Positions 32,875-41,541 are shown, numbered from the stretch's first letter. The stretch is 64,000 nucleotides of DNA from a bacterium (GCA_021822495.1 JAKAQO010000001.1:328808-392807); one strand, 5' to 3'. The notes: generated by a model from the letters alone, not told the origin. Numbers and translations are program-made.

Positions 32875-34287
32875 ATGGAGCGAAGGAAAAATAAATTGTT
32901 TGGACGCATAAGAATTTGGGCCCTATTGCAAACATCGCTCATTGCCTTTTGTGGTTGCACGACCCCTCTTATCCGGGCCGTAAATAACGGAGACTACAAT
33001 CAAGTGCAGGCGCTGCTAAATAGAGGAATGGACCCAAACACGAAAGGGCTTCCGCCTATAGGATTTCAAGGCGGACAGAATATCTGTGATAATATATTCT
33101 GCACTCCTGCCCCTGGGATAGGGTTATTGGGGTTCGGGATAATGCTGTGCCCCATGTCTCTCCTTTCTCCCAGGAGAACGCCCTTGGAACAGGCCCTTTG
33201 TCTTCTGTCAGGAACCCATTCGGATACTCAGTTAGAAATCACCGAACTCTTGCTCCAAAGCGACGCAAGAGTTTCATCGCAAGATGTCAGAGATGCCCCC
33301 CCTTCCGTGGCTCGCCTCCTATCGGAAACGCACGAGAGACAAATGGCGGCATTCGAACAAAATCATATCCTTGCGCCCAGTTATAACAGGATAAGCGCAG
33401 TCCCTCATTCTGCCGCTAGTCTGGATTCCGGCGCAAGCAAAAATAGCGCAGAAAATGGAAATAGGGACAGTCCGCAAGGGACAGTCCCTATTTCCGCGCC
33501 TATTTCCGTCAACACGCCGAATTATTCCGAGCGCATCCATCCCGACGATTTCGCGGTCGTCGTCGGCGTCGAAAAATACGCCGAAAGCCTTCCGCCCGCG
33601 GAATTTGCGACCAGCGACGCCAAGGCCGTCTTTAAACATTTAAGAGCCTTGGGCGTTCCCGCCCGGCATATCGTTTTTTTGTCGAACGAACGCGCCGGAA
33701 AAAGCGAACTCGTCAAAAATATCGAGCGTTGGCTTCCCATGAACGTGAAATCCGATTCCCGCGTCTACTTTTATTTCTCGGGCCACGGCGCCCCCGACCC
33801 AACTACCGGCGACGCTTATCTCTTGCCTTTCAGCGGCGACCCCTCCGATCTTCCCGACACCGCCTATCCCTTAAGCCGCCTTTACGCCCATCTCTCGCGC
33901 CTTAAAGCCCATAAGGTGATCGCGATGCTGGACTCCTGTTTTTCAGGAGCGGGCGGGCGTTCCGTCATCGCTTCCGGCGCGAGACCCCTGGTCAATCAAA
34001 TCAAAGAAGGAACGGTGTCCCCCAAGGGCAAGCTTTTAGTTTTGACTGCCTCTAAAGCCGATCAGATTTCCGGCGTCTTAGAAGACAAGCGTCACGGAGC
34101 GTTTACTTATTATCTTTTAAAGGGCTTGAACGGCGCCGCGCTCAACCAACAAGACCATGTCACGCTTGATTCTCTTTACAGTTATCTCAAACCCCAGGTC
34201 GAAGACGCCGCGCATTTAGATTCCCGCGATCAGGACCCGCAACTGTTGCCGCCAAATTCCCCGGCGGAGGATATTAAACTCCGTTAG
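32875..34287 (+). CDS. Caspase-like (peptidase C14) lipoprotein with ankyrin-like N-terminus
   Basis: 470 aa from ATG 32875; in-frame ATG 32824 and TTG 32818 are alternatives. A basic n-region and ALLQTSLIAFCGC suggest lipid attachment, though the lipobox is atypical. TPLIRAVNNGDYNQVQALLN resembles one or two ankyrin repeats. The caspase domain spans about 220-450: VVVGVEKYAE, catalytic His304 in YFSGHGAP, catalytic Cys355 in MLDSCFSGAG, then GKLLVLTASKADQ. An imperfect double copy of the GGGACAGTCCC element is inserted in the linker near residue 200. The gene's last 100 bases also occur at R1 and R2. Confidence 0.8.
   Translation: MERRKNKLFGRIRIWALLQTSLIAFCGCTTPLIRAVNNGDYNQVQALLNRGMDPNTKGLPPIGFQGGQNICDNIFCTPAPGIGLLGFGIMLCPMSLLSPRRTPLEQALCLLSGTHSDTQLEITELLLQSDARVSSQDVRDAPPSVARLLSETHERQMAAFEQNHILAPSYNRISAVPHSAASLDSGASKNSAENGNRDSPQGTVPISAPISVNTPNYSERIHPDDFAVVVGVEKYAESLPPAEFATSDAKAVFKHLRALGVPARHIVFLSNERAGKSELVKNIERWLPMNVKSDSRVYFYFSGHGAPDPTTGDAYLLPFSGDPSDLPDTAYPLSRLYAHLSRLKAHKVIAMLDSCFSGAGGRSVIASGARPLVNQIKEGTVSPKGKLLVLTASKADQISGVLEDKRHGAFTYYLLKGLNGAALNQQDHVTLDSLYSYLKPQVEDAAHLDSRDQDPQLLPPNSPAEDIKLR
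33457..33495. repeat. Compound GGGACAGTCCC element inside C14 gene
   Basis: GGAAATAGGGAC (33457-33468) and GTCCCTATTTCC (33484-33495) are perfect inverted arms around AGTCCGCAAGGGACA, which looks like two overlapping partial copies of the element. In frame it encodes GNRDSPQGTVPISAP, inside a low-complexity linker. Confidence 0.7.
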
Positions 34288-34301
34288 CTCTTGACGATGG
34301 A
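34186..34301 (+). repeat. Caspase-tail repeat, intact parent copy R3
   Basis: The 3' end of the intact C14 gene, from CTCAAACCCCAGGTC through the stop and on to GCTCTTGACGA. It is the parent-like version of fragments R1 (31350-31451) and R2 (32034-32118). R2 matches it almost base for base, R1 is diverged. Confidence 0.8.
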
Positions 34302-34324
34302 AATGGGGACAGTCCCCATTTCCG
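34301..34324. repeat. GGGGACAGTCCCC element downstream of C14 gene
   Basis: AAATGGGGACAGTCCCCATT flanked by further pairing bases (GGAAAT and ATTTCC). It lies between the C14 gene stop and the xthA 3' end. The following 140 bases hold no recognisable gene; one short stretch there (AEAWKDFKSQVLNFIDSF in one frame) may be decayed coding sequence. Confidence 0.75.
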
Positions 34325-34465
34325 CAATAGGACACCCATTTTACAATACCCTCTAGGCCCTTGCGGAAGCCTGGAAGGATTTTAAATCCCAGGTTTTAAA
34401 TTTCATAGATTCTTTCGCGGAAAAAATCACGGACTATGGACGGGAATCGGCCGTTCTCCCGCAAG

Positions 34466-35230
34466 TCAGTCGATTTCAATTCCCACAGGGCAATGATCGG
34501 AACCCATGACCTCGGAAAGGATAAAGGCTTTTTTAAGACGGGGGCGCAGATTTTTGGAAATGAAAAAATAATCGATGCGCCAGCCGACATTGCGCTCCCT
34601 CGCCCTTGTCAACTGGTCCCACCAACTGTAATGTCCGGGGCCTTTTTCAAACTCGCGGAAGGTGTCAATAAAGCCCGCGGCCAGCAAGCGGTCAATCCAG
34701 GCGCATTCCTCGGGCAAAAAGCCGGAAACATCGCGGTTTTCTTTGGGCCGCGCCAAATCAATGTCTTGATGCGCGGTGTTGACGTCGCCGCAAATCACGA
34801 TCTTATCCTCTCCGCGCGCGCGATACTCCTCAATAACCTTGAGAAGCTTCTCATAAAAATCCATCTTGTATTTGAGCCGCACGGCGTCTTTTTTTCCGTT
34901 GGGAAAATAAATATTAAAAAGAGTAAAGTTCGGATAAGCGGAGACCAAGACTCTTCCTTCCGAATCAAAGCGCGGATCATTAAACCCCCGCTCGATGCGC
35001 TTAGGTTTTACGCGGCTTAAAGTCGCCACTCCGCTATAGCCTTTTCTCTCCGCCGGAAAAATCTCAAAGGAATATCCATCCAATCCGGAAATTTCCTCCG
35101 GAACCTGATTTTCAAGGCATTTGGTTTCTTGCAGGCACAGCGCGTCCGGAGATTCTTTTTTAAGCCAATCCAGAAACCCTTTTTTATGGACGGCTCTAAG
35201 GCCATTGACGTTCCAGGATAAAATCTTCAT
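34466..35230 (-). CDS. xthA: Exodeoxyribonuclease III
   Basis: 254 aa from ATG 35230 (MKILSWNVNGLRAVHKKGFL). LCLQETKC carries the metal-binding Glu, GYSGVATLSR follows, then VICGDVNTAHQDIDLARP with the catalytic Asp/Asn, and GWRIDYFFIS with GSDHCPVGIEI at the end, all matching the ExoIII/AP-endonuclease family. It acts in base excision repair. A longer frame to 35266 overlaps the promoter of a divergent small gene. Confidence 0.95.
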   Translation of the reverse strand: MKILSWNVNGLRAVHKKGFLDWLKKESPDALCLQETKCLENQVPEEISGLDGYSFEIFPAERKGYSGVATLSRVKPKRIERGFNDPRFDSEGRVLVSAYPNFTLFNIYFPNGKKDAVRLKYKMDFYEKLLKVIEEYRARGEDKIVICGDVNTAHQDIDLARPKENRDVSGFLPEECAWIDRLLAAGFIDTFREFEKGPGHYSWWDQLTRARERNVGWRIDYFFISKNLRPRLKKAFILSEVMGSDHCPVGIEID

Positions 35231-35252
35231 TGTCAAAGGATACAATTCCCCC

Positions 35253-35281
35253 TTGACTAAATTCAAATTAGGGATTATACT
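35253..35281 (+). promoter_or_regulatory. Promoter of the 56-aa gene
   Basis: TTGACT (35253-35258), 17-nt spacer, TATACT (35276-35281). Close to consensus and oriented toward the small gene at 35300, 19 bases downstream. It overlaps the 5' leader of the divergent xthA. Confidence 0.75.
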
Positions 35282-35299
35282 GAAAATTAGGAAACAGTC

Positions 35300-35470
35300 A
35301 TGAAAAAAACAGTCTCTAAAAAATCTCGAGGCGGAAAGGGCGGCAATCCTTTAGAACTCTCTCGCGATTGGCAGGACCTCCAAATGCAGTTTGATCAGAT
35401 GAATATGGATTGGGGGGCTCTTGCCGCTCAAGTAGACGTTTTAAAAGACCCGGACTCTTTTGAGCGTTAG
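35300..35470 (+). CDS. Small unknown protein, 56 aa
   Basis: ATG 35300, stop 35468-35470. MKKTVSKKSRGGKGGNPLEL followed by SRDWQDLQMQFDQMNMDWGA and a short acidic tail. A basic Gly/Lys N-terminus joins an amphipathic, Met/Gln-rich helix. No family is recognised. A near-consensus promoter and the GCGTTAGACTAACGC palindrome at its stop (GCGTTAG, A, CTAACGC) support it as a real gene. It is followed by about 80 bases with no other gene. Confidence 0.55.
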   Translation: MKKTVSKKSRGGKGGNPLELSRDWQDLQMQFDQMNMDWGALAAQVDVLKDPDSFER

Positions 35471-35554
35471 ACTAACGCCCGTCCCAAAGGTCCATATTAT
35501 TTTGTCACAAGCCCTTAGGGCCGACACGCGCCGCCTCCCAATATCCCGCCGCGC

Positions 35555-36865
35555 TCAATGATTTGTCTTTTTCCTTAATTCTTTGAGGCGCAAAGACAAG
35601 CGCTTTTCGTCTCCCTCCTCGGTGGGATGATAGAACCGAATGGGACTTGGCAAATATTCCTGAAAGACGTAATGCCCGGGAAAATCGTGCGGATACTGGT
35701 ATCCCGCGCCGTGCCCGCGGCTTTTTGCGTCTAAATTGGAATCTCGGAGAAAATTGGGAACCTCGCGAACGGGCCCTTTTTCCACTTCTTCCATCGCGGC
35801 GTCAATCGCTAAATAAGAAGCGTTTGACTTGGGGGCGCAGGCGACATAGACGGCGGCTTGAGCGAGAATAATCCGGGCCTCCGGCATCCCCACTTTCTCA
35901 ACCGCCTCAAAGGCGGCGTTACAAATTAAAAGCGCGCGGAAATCCGCATTCCCGACGTCTTCAGAAGCGCAAATCAAAAGGCGACGCGCGATAAAACGCG
36001 GGTCTTCGCCGGCTTTAAGCATCTTCGCCATCCAATAAAGGGCCGCATCGGGGTCGGAACCGCGAAGAGATTTAATAAACGCGGAGATGTGATCGTAGTG
36101 ATCGTCTGATTTTTTATCGTAGCGCAAAACGCGTTTTTGAAGGCTCGCCTCAATTTCGCCTAAGCCAATCCGGCGTTCTCCGGCGGAATCAATCTCGGCG
36201 GACAAAACCGCCCGCTCAAAAGCGTTGATCATTTTGCGGGCGTCTCCTGATGAGGCGAGAATGAGGCGGTTTTGGACGTCCTCATCCATGTTGATCTTCA
36301 TTTTTTGAACTTCCTCGTTTTCCAAGGCCGCTTTGAGAATTTTTTTCAAATCCTTTTCCGTCAACGGCTTAAATTCAAAAGTCGCCAGACGAGACAAAAG
36401 CGCGGCATTGACGTAAAAAGAGGGGTTTTCGGTCGTAAGTCCAATTAAGACGACATCGCCTTTTTCGGTCGCGGGCAAAAGAACGTCTTGTTGAGTCCGG
36501 TTAAAATGGTGAATTTCATCAATGATCAGAAGAGAACGTCTATTTTGAAAAGACCGAAGCTCACGGGCCGTATCTAGCGCCTTTTTTAATTCGGAAACCC
36601 CGGATGAAACGGCGTTTAAAAAGCTGGTCTCCATATCCATCTCTCTGGCAATCAAGCGGGCCAAGGCCGTTTTTCCGCATCCCGGAGGGCCAAAAAAGAT
36701 GGAGGAGGAAAATTTTTTGCCGGCGATAATTTGGGAAAGAATTTTTCCGGAGCCCAGGAGATGGCTTTGACCAAAAAAATCTTCGAGGGTCTTGGGGGCC
36801 AAACGCCAGGCCAGAGGAGAATCAATAGCGGAATCAGAACGGCCAAATAAAGACTCAGTCTCCAT
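35555..36865 (-). CDS. rarA: Replication-associated recombination protein RarA (MgsA)
   Basis: 436 aa. Walker A GPPGCGKTALARLIA, Walker B SLLIIDEIHHFNRTQQD, sensor GLTTENPSFYVNAALLSR. The C-terminal tetramerisation domain ends SPIRFYHPTEEGDEKRLSLR. AAA+ ATPase that acts at stalled forks with SSB. Its start lies inside the zapA 3' end (11-nt overlap). Confidence 0.95.
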   Translation of the reverse strand: METESLFGRSDSAIDSPLAWRLAPKTLEDFFGQSHLLGSGKILSQIIAGKKFSSSIFFGPPGCGKTALARLIAREMDMETSFLNAVSSGVSELKKALDTARELRSFQNRRSLLIIDEIHHFNRTQQDVLLPATEKGDVVLIGLTTENPSFYVNAALLSRLATFEFKPLTEKDLKKILKAALENEEVQKMKINMDEDVQNRLILASSGDARKMINAFERAVLSAEIDSAGERRIGLGEIEASLQKRVLRYDKKSDDHYDHISAFIKSLRGSDPDAALYWMAKMLKAGEDPRFIARRLLICASEDVGNADFRALLICNAAFEAVEKVGMPEARIILAQAAVYVACAPKSNASYLAIDAAMEEVEKGPVREVPNFLRDSNLDAKSRGHGAGYQYPHDFPGHYVFQEYLPSPIRFYHPTEEGDEKRLSLRLKELRKKTNH

Positions 36866-37157
36866 CGCCCGAGGCTAAAGCTCCCTGAAGAGACAATTCC
36901 ATGCGCTCCACCTTGTTTTCAAGCGCTCTCGCTTCCGCGTCCAAGGCCCCGTCTTTTTTAAAGTTTTCTACCGCAAAAGACAATGCCGCCAAGATGGCGA
37001 TTTTGGAACTGTCGGCAATTTGCGGATTTTCCTTAAAAATCTGCTCCATCCGCGCCTCAACTGTTTGGGCCAAAGTGTTGATTTCAATTGGAGTCAAACC
37101 CTCAATTCCAATGGTCAATTTTCGACGGAAAATTTCAATGTCGATTTTTTCATTCAT
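36855..37157 (-). CDS. zapA: Cell division protein ZapA
   Basis: 100 aa. IEIFRRKLTIGIEGLTPIEI, then a coiled coil that includes KIAILAALSFAVENFKKD, as in ZapA, an FtsZ-ring stabiliser. It lies between a small coiled-coil gene and rarA in one transcript. Confidence 0.8.
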   Translation of the reverse strand: MNEKIDIEIFRRKLTIGIEGLTPIEINTLAQTVEARMEQIFKENPQIADSSKIAILAALSFAVENFKKDGALDAEARALENKVERMELSLQGALASGDGD

Positions 37158-37170
37158 TTTGCGGCTCCGC

Positions 37171-37404
37171 CTACTTTATTTTGTCTAATTTATGAATTAT
37201 TTTTTCCAGCCGTTCGCGCAGACGCCTTTGCCGGACTGGATACTGAGACAAATGCTGAATTTGAGTCTTAAGGCGTTCATTTTCATCGCTCAAATTTTTA
37301 TTCGCCTTGAGCAGTTTGGCGTTGGCCCCCCGCAATTTCTTAAGAGCCTGGCTCGCCTCCAAAACCAATTCTTCTAATCTTTTGATTTTTTCAGGGATCA
37401 GCAC
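37171..37404 (-). CDS. Small coiled-coil protein (ZapB-like)
   Basis: 77 aa, almost entirely coiled coil (LEELVLEASQALKKLRGANA and the following 35 residues) with a basic C-terminus. Composition and its place just before zapA suggest a ZapB-like division factor, but sequence alone cannot prove it. Thirteen bases separate it from zapA. Confidence 0.6.
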   Translation of the reverse strand: MLIPEKIKRLEELVLEASQALKKLRGANAKLLKANKNLSDENERLKTQIQHLSQYPVRQRRLRERLEKIIHKLDKIK

Positions 37405-37421
37405 TCTTTTATTCCCAAGCC

Positions 37422-39815
37422 CTAAGACCTGAGGACGGCTCCGATTTTCTTCAAATTCTCCAAAATTCTAGCGACGGAGGCCTCAACTTCCTCATCCGTC
37501 ATCGTCCGGTCATTGCGCCCAAAAGTCAGCCGCAATGTTAAACTCTTAAAGCCTTTTTGAATTTTGTCTCCCGAAAATAGATCGACTAACTCTGTCTTTT
37601 TGAGGTCGGGCGCGCCAATCGCCCGTGAAATGGTGGAATAAGGGACATCTTCCGAGACGACAATGGAAATATCCCGCCAGGACGCGGGAAATTCGCTAAT
37701 CGGCTCCAAAAAAAACGGCTCGCGGTTTATTTTTTCTAATTCGGAGAGGTTTAACTCAAAAATAAAAACTTCGTCTTTTCCGCTCGGATTGATATCCCAG
37801 CGCGGCGCCGCTTGCGGGTGAAGGGCTCCCATAACTCCAATCACTTCTCCCTTTTCCTCAAATTTAAACTCAACTGTTTTCATGGGATGGAATAGTTTTT
37901 GGTTGTATGGCAAGCCTGAAGTCAAAGGAAAGCTCTTGATTTTAAATCCAGAGAAAGCGTCCGTCAAAACGCCCAAAATTCCGTAAAAATCATTCTCAAC
38001 TGCGCGGCCCTTTTTCCAATAAATCTCCGGAAACCGGCCGACGGCCAGGCCCGCAAGAAGAATATTTTCTTTCCCGCCATAAAAACCGGTTCCTTTCTCA
38101 AACAGGCGGAACGAAAAATTTCCGTGATTGAAATTATATTGAGCGTTCCGCAAAAGCCCGGTTAAAAGCGTGGGGCGCAAAATCGTCATGTCTTCCGAAA
38201 GAGGATTGGCCAGGCGCACGCCCTTTTTTGCCTCAGCCCCCGAGAGTTCAAAATCCGCAAGCGAAATAAAATCGTAGTTGTAGGCTTCATAAAAGCCGGC
38301 TTCTTTGAGACGCCGGCTTAAAAAATCAACCAGCGCGGCGCGAGGGGTTTTATGCGCCGGAGAAGCGGCTAGGGGCGGATGATGGACGGGAATTCTGTCA
38401 TAGCCTAAAACGCGGGCGACTTCTTCCGCTAAATCCGCTTTCGACTCAAGGTCCAAGCGATGAGAAGGCGGGGTGATGGAAAAGGAATTTTCTTGGGATT
38501 CCAAATGACCGCCAAAACGCGCAAGGGCTGAAAATACGTTTTTAATTTCCTCGGCCTTAAAGTCAGAGCCCAACATTTGATTGATTTTTGACGCTGAAAC
38601 AACGACTGGGGAACTTTCTTTAATGTCTTTGTAAACGACGGGAGCGGAAACCTTGGCCGCGGGGCCCGCCAAAGACAAAATCAATTCCGCCGCTTTCAAA
38701 GAAGCGATTTCCGGAAGCTTGGGATCGGTTCCACGCTCAAAGCGATAGGAAGACTCAGACTTAAGTCGCAGGCTTTGAGTCGCCCGCCGAACCAGGGCCG
38801 CGTTAAAAGAAGCGCTTTCCAAGAATACGCGCTTGGTTTTTGACAAAACGGCCGAAGAAAGCCCGCCCATCACTCCGGCAATCGCCTGAGGAGATTTTTG
38901 ATCGGCAATGACCAAAACATCGGGTTTTAGCTCGTATTTTTTGTCATCCAAGGCCGTCAAGGATTCCCCCGCGCGGGCCCGGCGAACAAAAATGGTATTC
39001 CCCTCCAAAGTATCCGCGTCAAAAACATGCAAGGGTTGTCCCAAATCCATTAGGATATAATTAGTCACGTCCACGACGTTATTGATTGACTTAATTCCTA
39101 CAGAGGCTAGGCGGTCCACCAGCCAAGAAGGGCTGGGGCCCACGACCAGATTTTCCAATACGCGCCCCACATAGACCGGGCAATCGGCTTTGGACTCAAC
39201 GGTAATTTTAAACGAAGGCAAATCGGAAACGCTCAAGACCGGAATCTTGAAATCCCTGAGCGGAATATTGAGCGAAGAAGCGAGTTCGCGCGCAAGTCCC
39301 AAATGGGACAAACAATCCGGACGATTGGGCGTGACCGCAACATCCAAAACCTCGGTTCTTTCTCCCAAGGCCAAGGCCATGTCTTTTCCAAGAGACAATT
39401 CCTGATCTAAAACTAAAATGCCGCCGTTTTCAGCCCCCAGGCCCAATTCTTTTCCAGAACAAATCATTCCCGAGGATTCGACCCCGCGTATTTTAGATTT
39501 TAAAATTTTCATTCCGCCCGGAAGATCGGCGCCGATTTTAGCCAGAGGCACTTTTTGGCCGACCGCGATGTTTTTGGCTCCGCAAACGATGGTCAAATTT
39601 TCGCGCCCATCGGTCACCTGGCAAACGCTCAAGCGATCCGCGTTGGGGTGTTTCTCAATTTGAAGTATCTGGGCGGAGACGACCCCTTTGAATTGAGGCC
39701 CTTTTTTTTCAATGGACTCGACTTCAAAACCCAAGGCCGCTAATTTCACCGCCAATTCTTCCGCGGAAAAATCAAACTCCAAGTGTTCTTTAAGCCAGGA
39801 AAGAGAGATTTTCAT
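37422..39815 (-). CDS. pheT: Phenylalanyl-tRNA synthetase beta subunit
   Basis: 797 aa. N-terminal tRNA-binding domain (ADRLSVCQVTDG and IVCGAKNI), B3/4 editing domain, B5 domain, the class II-like core with LAEEVARVLGYDRIPVHHPP, and the C-terminal anticodon-binding FDX-ACB (SWRDISIVVSEDVPYSTISR). Forms an alpha2-beta2 enzyme with PheS. The pheS stop lies directly next to the pheT start. Confidence 0.95.
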   Translation of the reverse strand: MKISLSWLKEHLEFDFSAEELAVKLAALGFEVESIEKKGPQFKGVVSAQILQIEKHPNADRLSVCQVTDGRENLTIVCGAKNIAVGQKVPLAKIGADLPGGMKILKSKIRGVESSGMICSGKELGLGAENGGILVLDQELSLGKDMALALGERTEVLDVAVTPNRPDCLSHLGLARELASSLNIPLRDFKIPVLSVSDLPSFKITVESKADCPVYVGRVLENLVVGPSPSWLVDRLASVGIKSINNVVDVTNYILMDLGQPLHVFDADTLEGNTIFVRRARAGESLTALDDKKYELKPDVLVIADQKSPQAIAGVMGGLSSAVLSKTKRVFLESASFNAALVRRATQSLRLKSESSYRFERGTDPKLPEIASLKAAELILSLAGPAAKVSAPVVYKDIKESSPVVVSASKINQMLGSDFKAEEIKNVFSALARFGGHLESQENSFSITPPSHRLDLESKADLAEEVARVLGYDRIPVHHPPLAASPAHKTPRAALVDFLSRRLKEAGFYEAYNYDFISLADFELSGAEAKKGVRLANPLSEDMTILRPTLLTGLLRNAQYNFNHGNFSFRLFEKGTGFYGGKENILLAGLAVGRFPEIYWKKGRAVENDFYGILGVLTDAFSGFKIKSFPLTSGLPYNQKLFHPMKTVEFKFEEKGEVIGVMGALHPQAAPRWDINPSGKDEVFIFELNLSELEKINREPFFLEPISEFPASWRDISIVVSEDVPYSTISRAIGAPDLKKTELVDLFSGDKIQKGFKSLTLRLTFGRNDRTMTDEEVEASVARILENLKKIGAVLRS

Positions 39816-40901
39816 TTAAGCTAAAAGAGGCAGCTCCGTGTCTTCAAATTGGGCAAGAAACCGAATGTCATTTGAATAAAAATTGCGAATATCCTTAATC
39901 CGCCATTTAAGCATCGCGACCCTTTCAATTCCGATGCCAAACGCAAAACCCGACCAAATCTCAGGGTTATAACCCACGGCTTTAAAAACGTTCGGGTGAA
40001 CCATGCCGGCCCCCAGGATTTCAATAAAACCGGTTTTTTTGCAGATTCCACACGGACGGCCATCCGAGGCTAAACCCGTTCCCGAACAAAACAAACAGGA
40101 TAAATCCACTTCCGCCGAAGGCTCGGTAAACGGAAAGTAAGACGGGCGAAAGCGAACCTTGATTTGAGGCCCAAACAAGGCTTTTAGAAATTCCTCCAGG
40201 GTTCCCTTCAGATCGGCAAAAGTGACGTTTTGGTCCACATACAACCCTTCCACCTGGTGAAACGCCGCGGAATGAGTCGCGTCCACGGCTTCATGCCTGA
40301 ACACCCGCCCCGGGCAGATGATTCTAAGCGGGGGTTTTTGTTTTCGCATCGCGCGAATCTGAACGGGAGATGTATGCGTTCTCAAAACCTGGCCGCCCTC
40401 GACATAAAAAGTGTCTTGCATGTCGCGCGCCGAGTGGTGTTCGGGAATATTGAGAGCCGTGAAATTGTGCTCATCATCCTCAATGAGAGGGCCTTCCGCC
40501 CACGAAAAGCCCATGAGCCCCAGAATATGCGCCATTTGATCCTGCATTTTTGTCAGCGGATGAGAACGACCTCTTAAAGGCAAAAGAGGCGGAAGAGTCA
40601 AATCCAGGCTTTGAGTTTTGAGCTCGGCATCAAAACGTAATTTCTCAATTTCCAAAGCGCGCGCTTCAATTTGCGCTTCCAGTTGGGATTTAATTTGTTG
40701 AGCCTTGGGGGCCAGGAGCCTGCGCTCTTCAAGAGAGAGTTCTTTAATGGATTTTAAAAGCTCGGTCAGAGGAGCTTTGCGACCAAGAAAGCGAATACGA
40801 AGACTTTCTAAATCTTCTTCCGTGAGAGCGGCGGAAAAATTTTCAGAGGACACCTCATGGGCAACTTTTTCAAGAGCTTTTTCCCAATCCGAGGAATTCA
40901 T
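39816..40901 (-). CDS. pheS: Phenylalanyl-tRNA synthetase alpha subunit
   Basis: 361 aa. Coiled-coil N-terminus, then class II motifs: HPLTKMQDQMAHILGLMGF, VLRTHTSPVQIRAM, RVFRHEAVDATHSAAFHQVE and GIGIERVAMLKW. Four cysteines (CLFC and CGIC around residue 285) mark the zinc-type insertion common in many bacterial PheS. It ends the rpmI-rplT-pheS-pheT cluster order. Confidence 0.95.
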   Translation of the reverse strand: MNSSDWEKALEKVAHEVSSENFSAALTEEDLESLRIRFLGRKAPLTELLKSIKELSLEERRLLAPKAQQIKSQLEAQIEARALEIEKLRFDAELKTQSLDLTLPPLLPLRGRSHPLTKMQDQMAHILGLMGFSWAEGPLIEDDEHNFTALNIPEHHSARDMQDTFYVEGGQVLRTHTSPVQIRAMRKQKPPLRIICPGRVFRHEAVDATHSAAFHQVEGLYVDQNVTFADLKGTLEEFLKALFGPQIKVRFRPSYFPFTEPSAEVDLSCLFCSGTGLASDGRPCGICKKTGFIEILGAGMVHPNVFKAVGYNPEIWSGFAFGIGIERVAMLKWRIKDIRNFYSNDIRFLAQFEDTELPLLA

Positions 40902-40936
40902 CTCTTATTTTGCCCCGCGACTCGGCGAGAGCCGCT

Positions 40937-41317
40937 TCAGGCGGCCGCTTTTGCCGAAGACGCGGATTTTCCGGACGCTCCCGCAAGACCAACCAAATGT
41001 TTAAAAGAAGCGGCGTCGGTCACTGCGATCTCGGAAAGCATCTTGCGATTGAGCATAATTCCGGCTTTTTTAAGCCCGGCCATAAAGCGGGAATAGTTCA
41101 TTCCATGCTCGCGGCAGGCGGCGTTGATGCGCTGCGTCCAAAGAGAACGAAATTCTCCCTTTCGGTCTTTTCTGCCTGTATAAGAAGCGGTCAAGGACTT
41201 TTCCACTTGCTGTTTGACCATGCGCCACTTGCGACTCTTGTCCGAATAAAAGCCCTTGGCGAGCTTAAAATATTTTCTCTTGTGTCTTCTGGTTGTAACG
41301 CCGGATTTAATTCTCAT
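40937..41317 (-). CDS. rplT: 50S ribosomal protein L20
   Basis: 126 aa. MRIKSGVTTRRHKRKYFKLA, LWTQRINAACREHGMNYSRF and AGIMLNRKMLSEIAV match L20, needed for early 50S assembly. A short Ala/Ser/Lys tail extends beyond the usual end. It follows rpmI by 6 bp. Confidence 0.97.
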   Translation of the reverse strand: MRIKSGVTTRRHKRKYFKLAKGFYSDKSRKWRMVKQQVEKSLTASYTGRKDRKGEFRSLWTQRINAACREHGMNYSRFMAGLKKAGIMLNRKMLSEIAVTDAASFKHLVGLAGASGKSASSAKAAA

Positions 41318-41323
41318 AACTCC

Positions 41324-41521
41324 TCACCGATACGGCAGATATTGCGAAATAGTTTTTCCGTCCACGTTGTTGAGGGTATTTTTCCCGCTCAAGAAACGGC
41401 TCCGTCCGGAAGACATGGGAGCCAGAAGGTGACGCTTGCCCGCGCGTTTATGACGCCAAAGGCCCTTTCCTGTTTTTAAAAAACGCTTTTTCGCTCCGCT
41501 GTGCGACTTAATCTTGGGCAT
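41324..41521 (-). CDS. rpmI: 50S ribosomal protein L35
   Basis: 65 aa. MPKIKSHSGAKKRFLKTGKG and the basic region RHKRAGKRHLLAPMSSGRSR match L35. Second gene of infC-rpmI-rplT, with AGGAGA before the start. Confidence 0.96.
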   Translation of the reverse strand: MPKIKSHSGAKKRFLKTGKGLWRHKRAGKRHLLAPMSSGRSRFLSGKNTLNNVDGKTISQYLPYR

Positions 41522-41541
41522 GGTATTCTCCTAAAAAGGGA

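Noticed and set aside
34325-34465. Possible transposase remnant downstream of the C14 gene
   Set aside because: One frame gives a plausible helical peptide (AEAWKDFKSQVLNFIDSF) but it is too short to assign.
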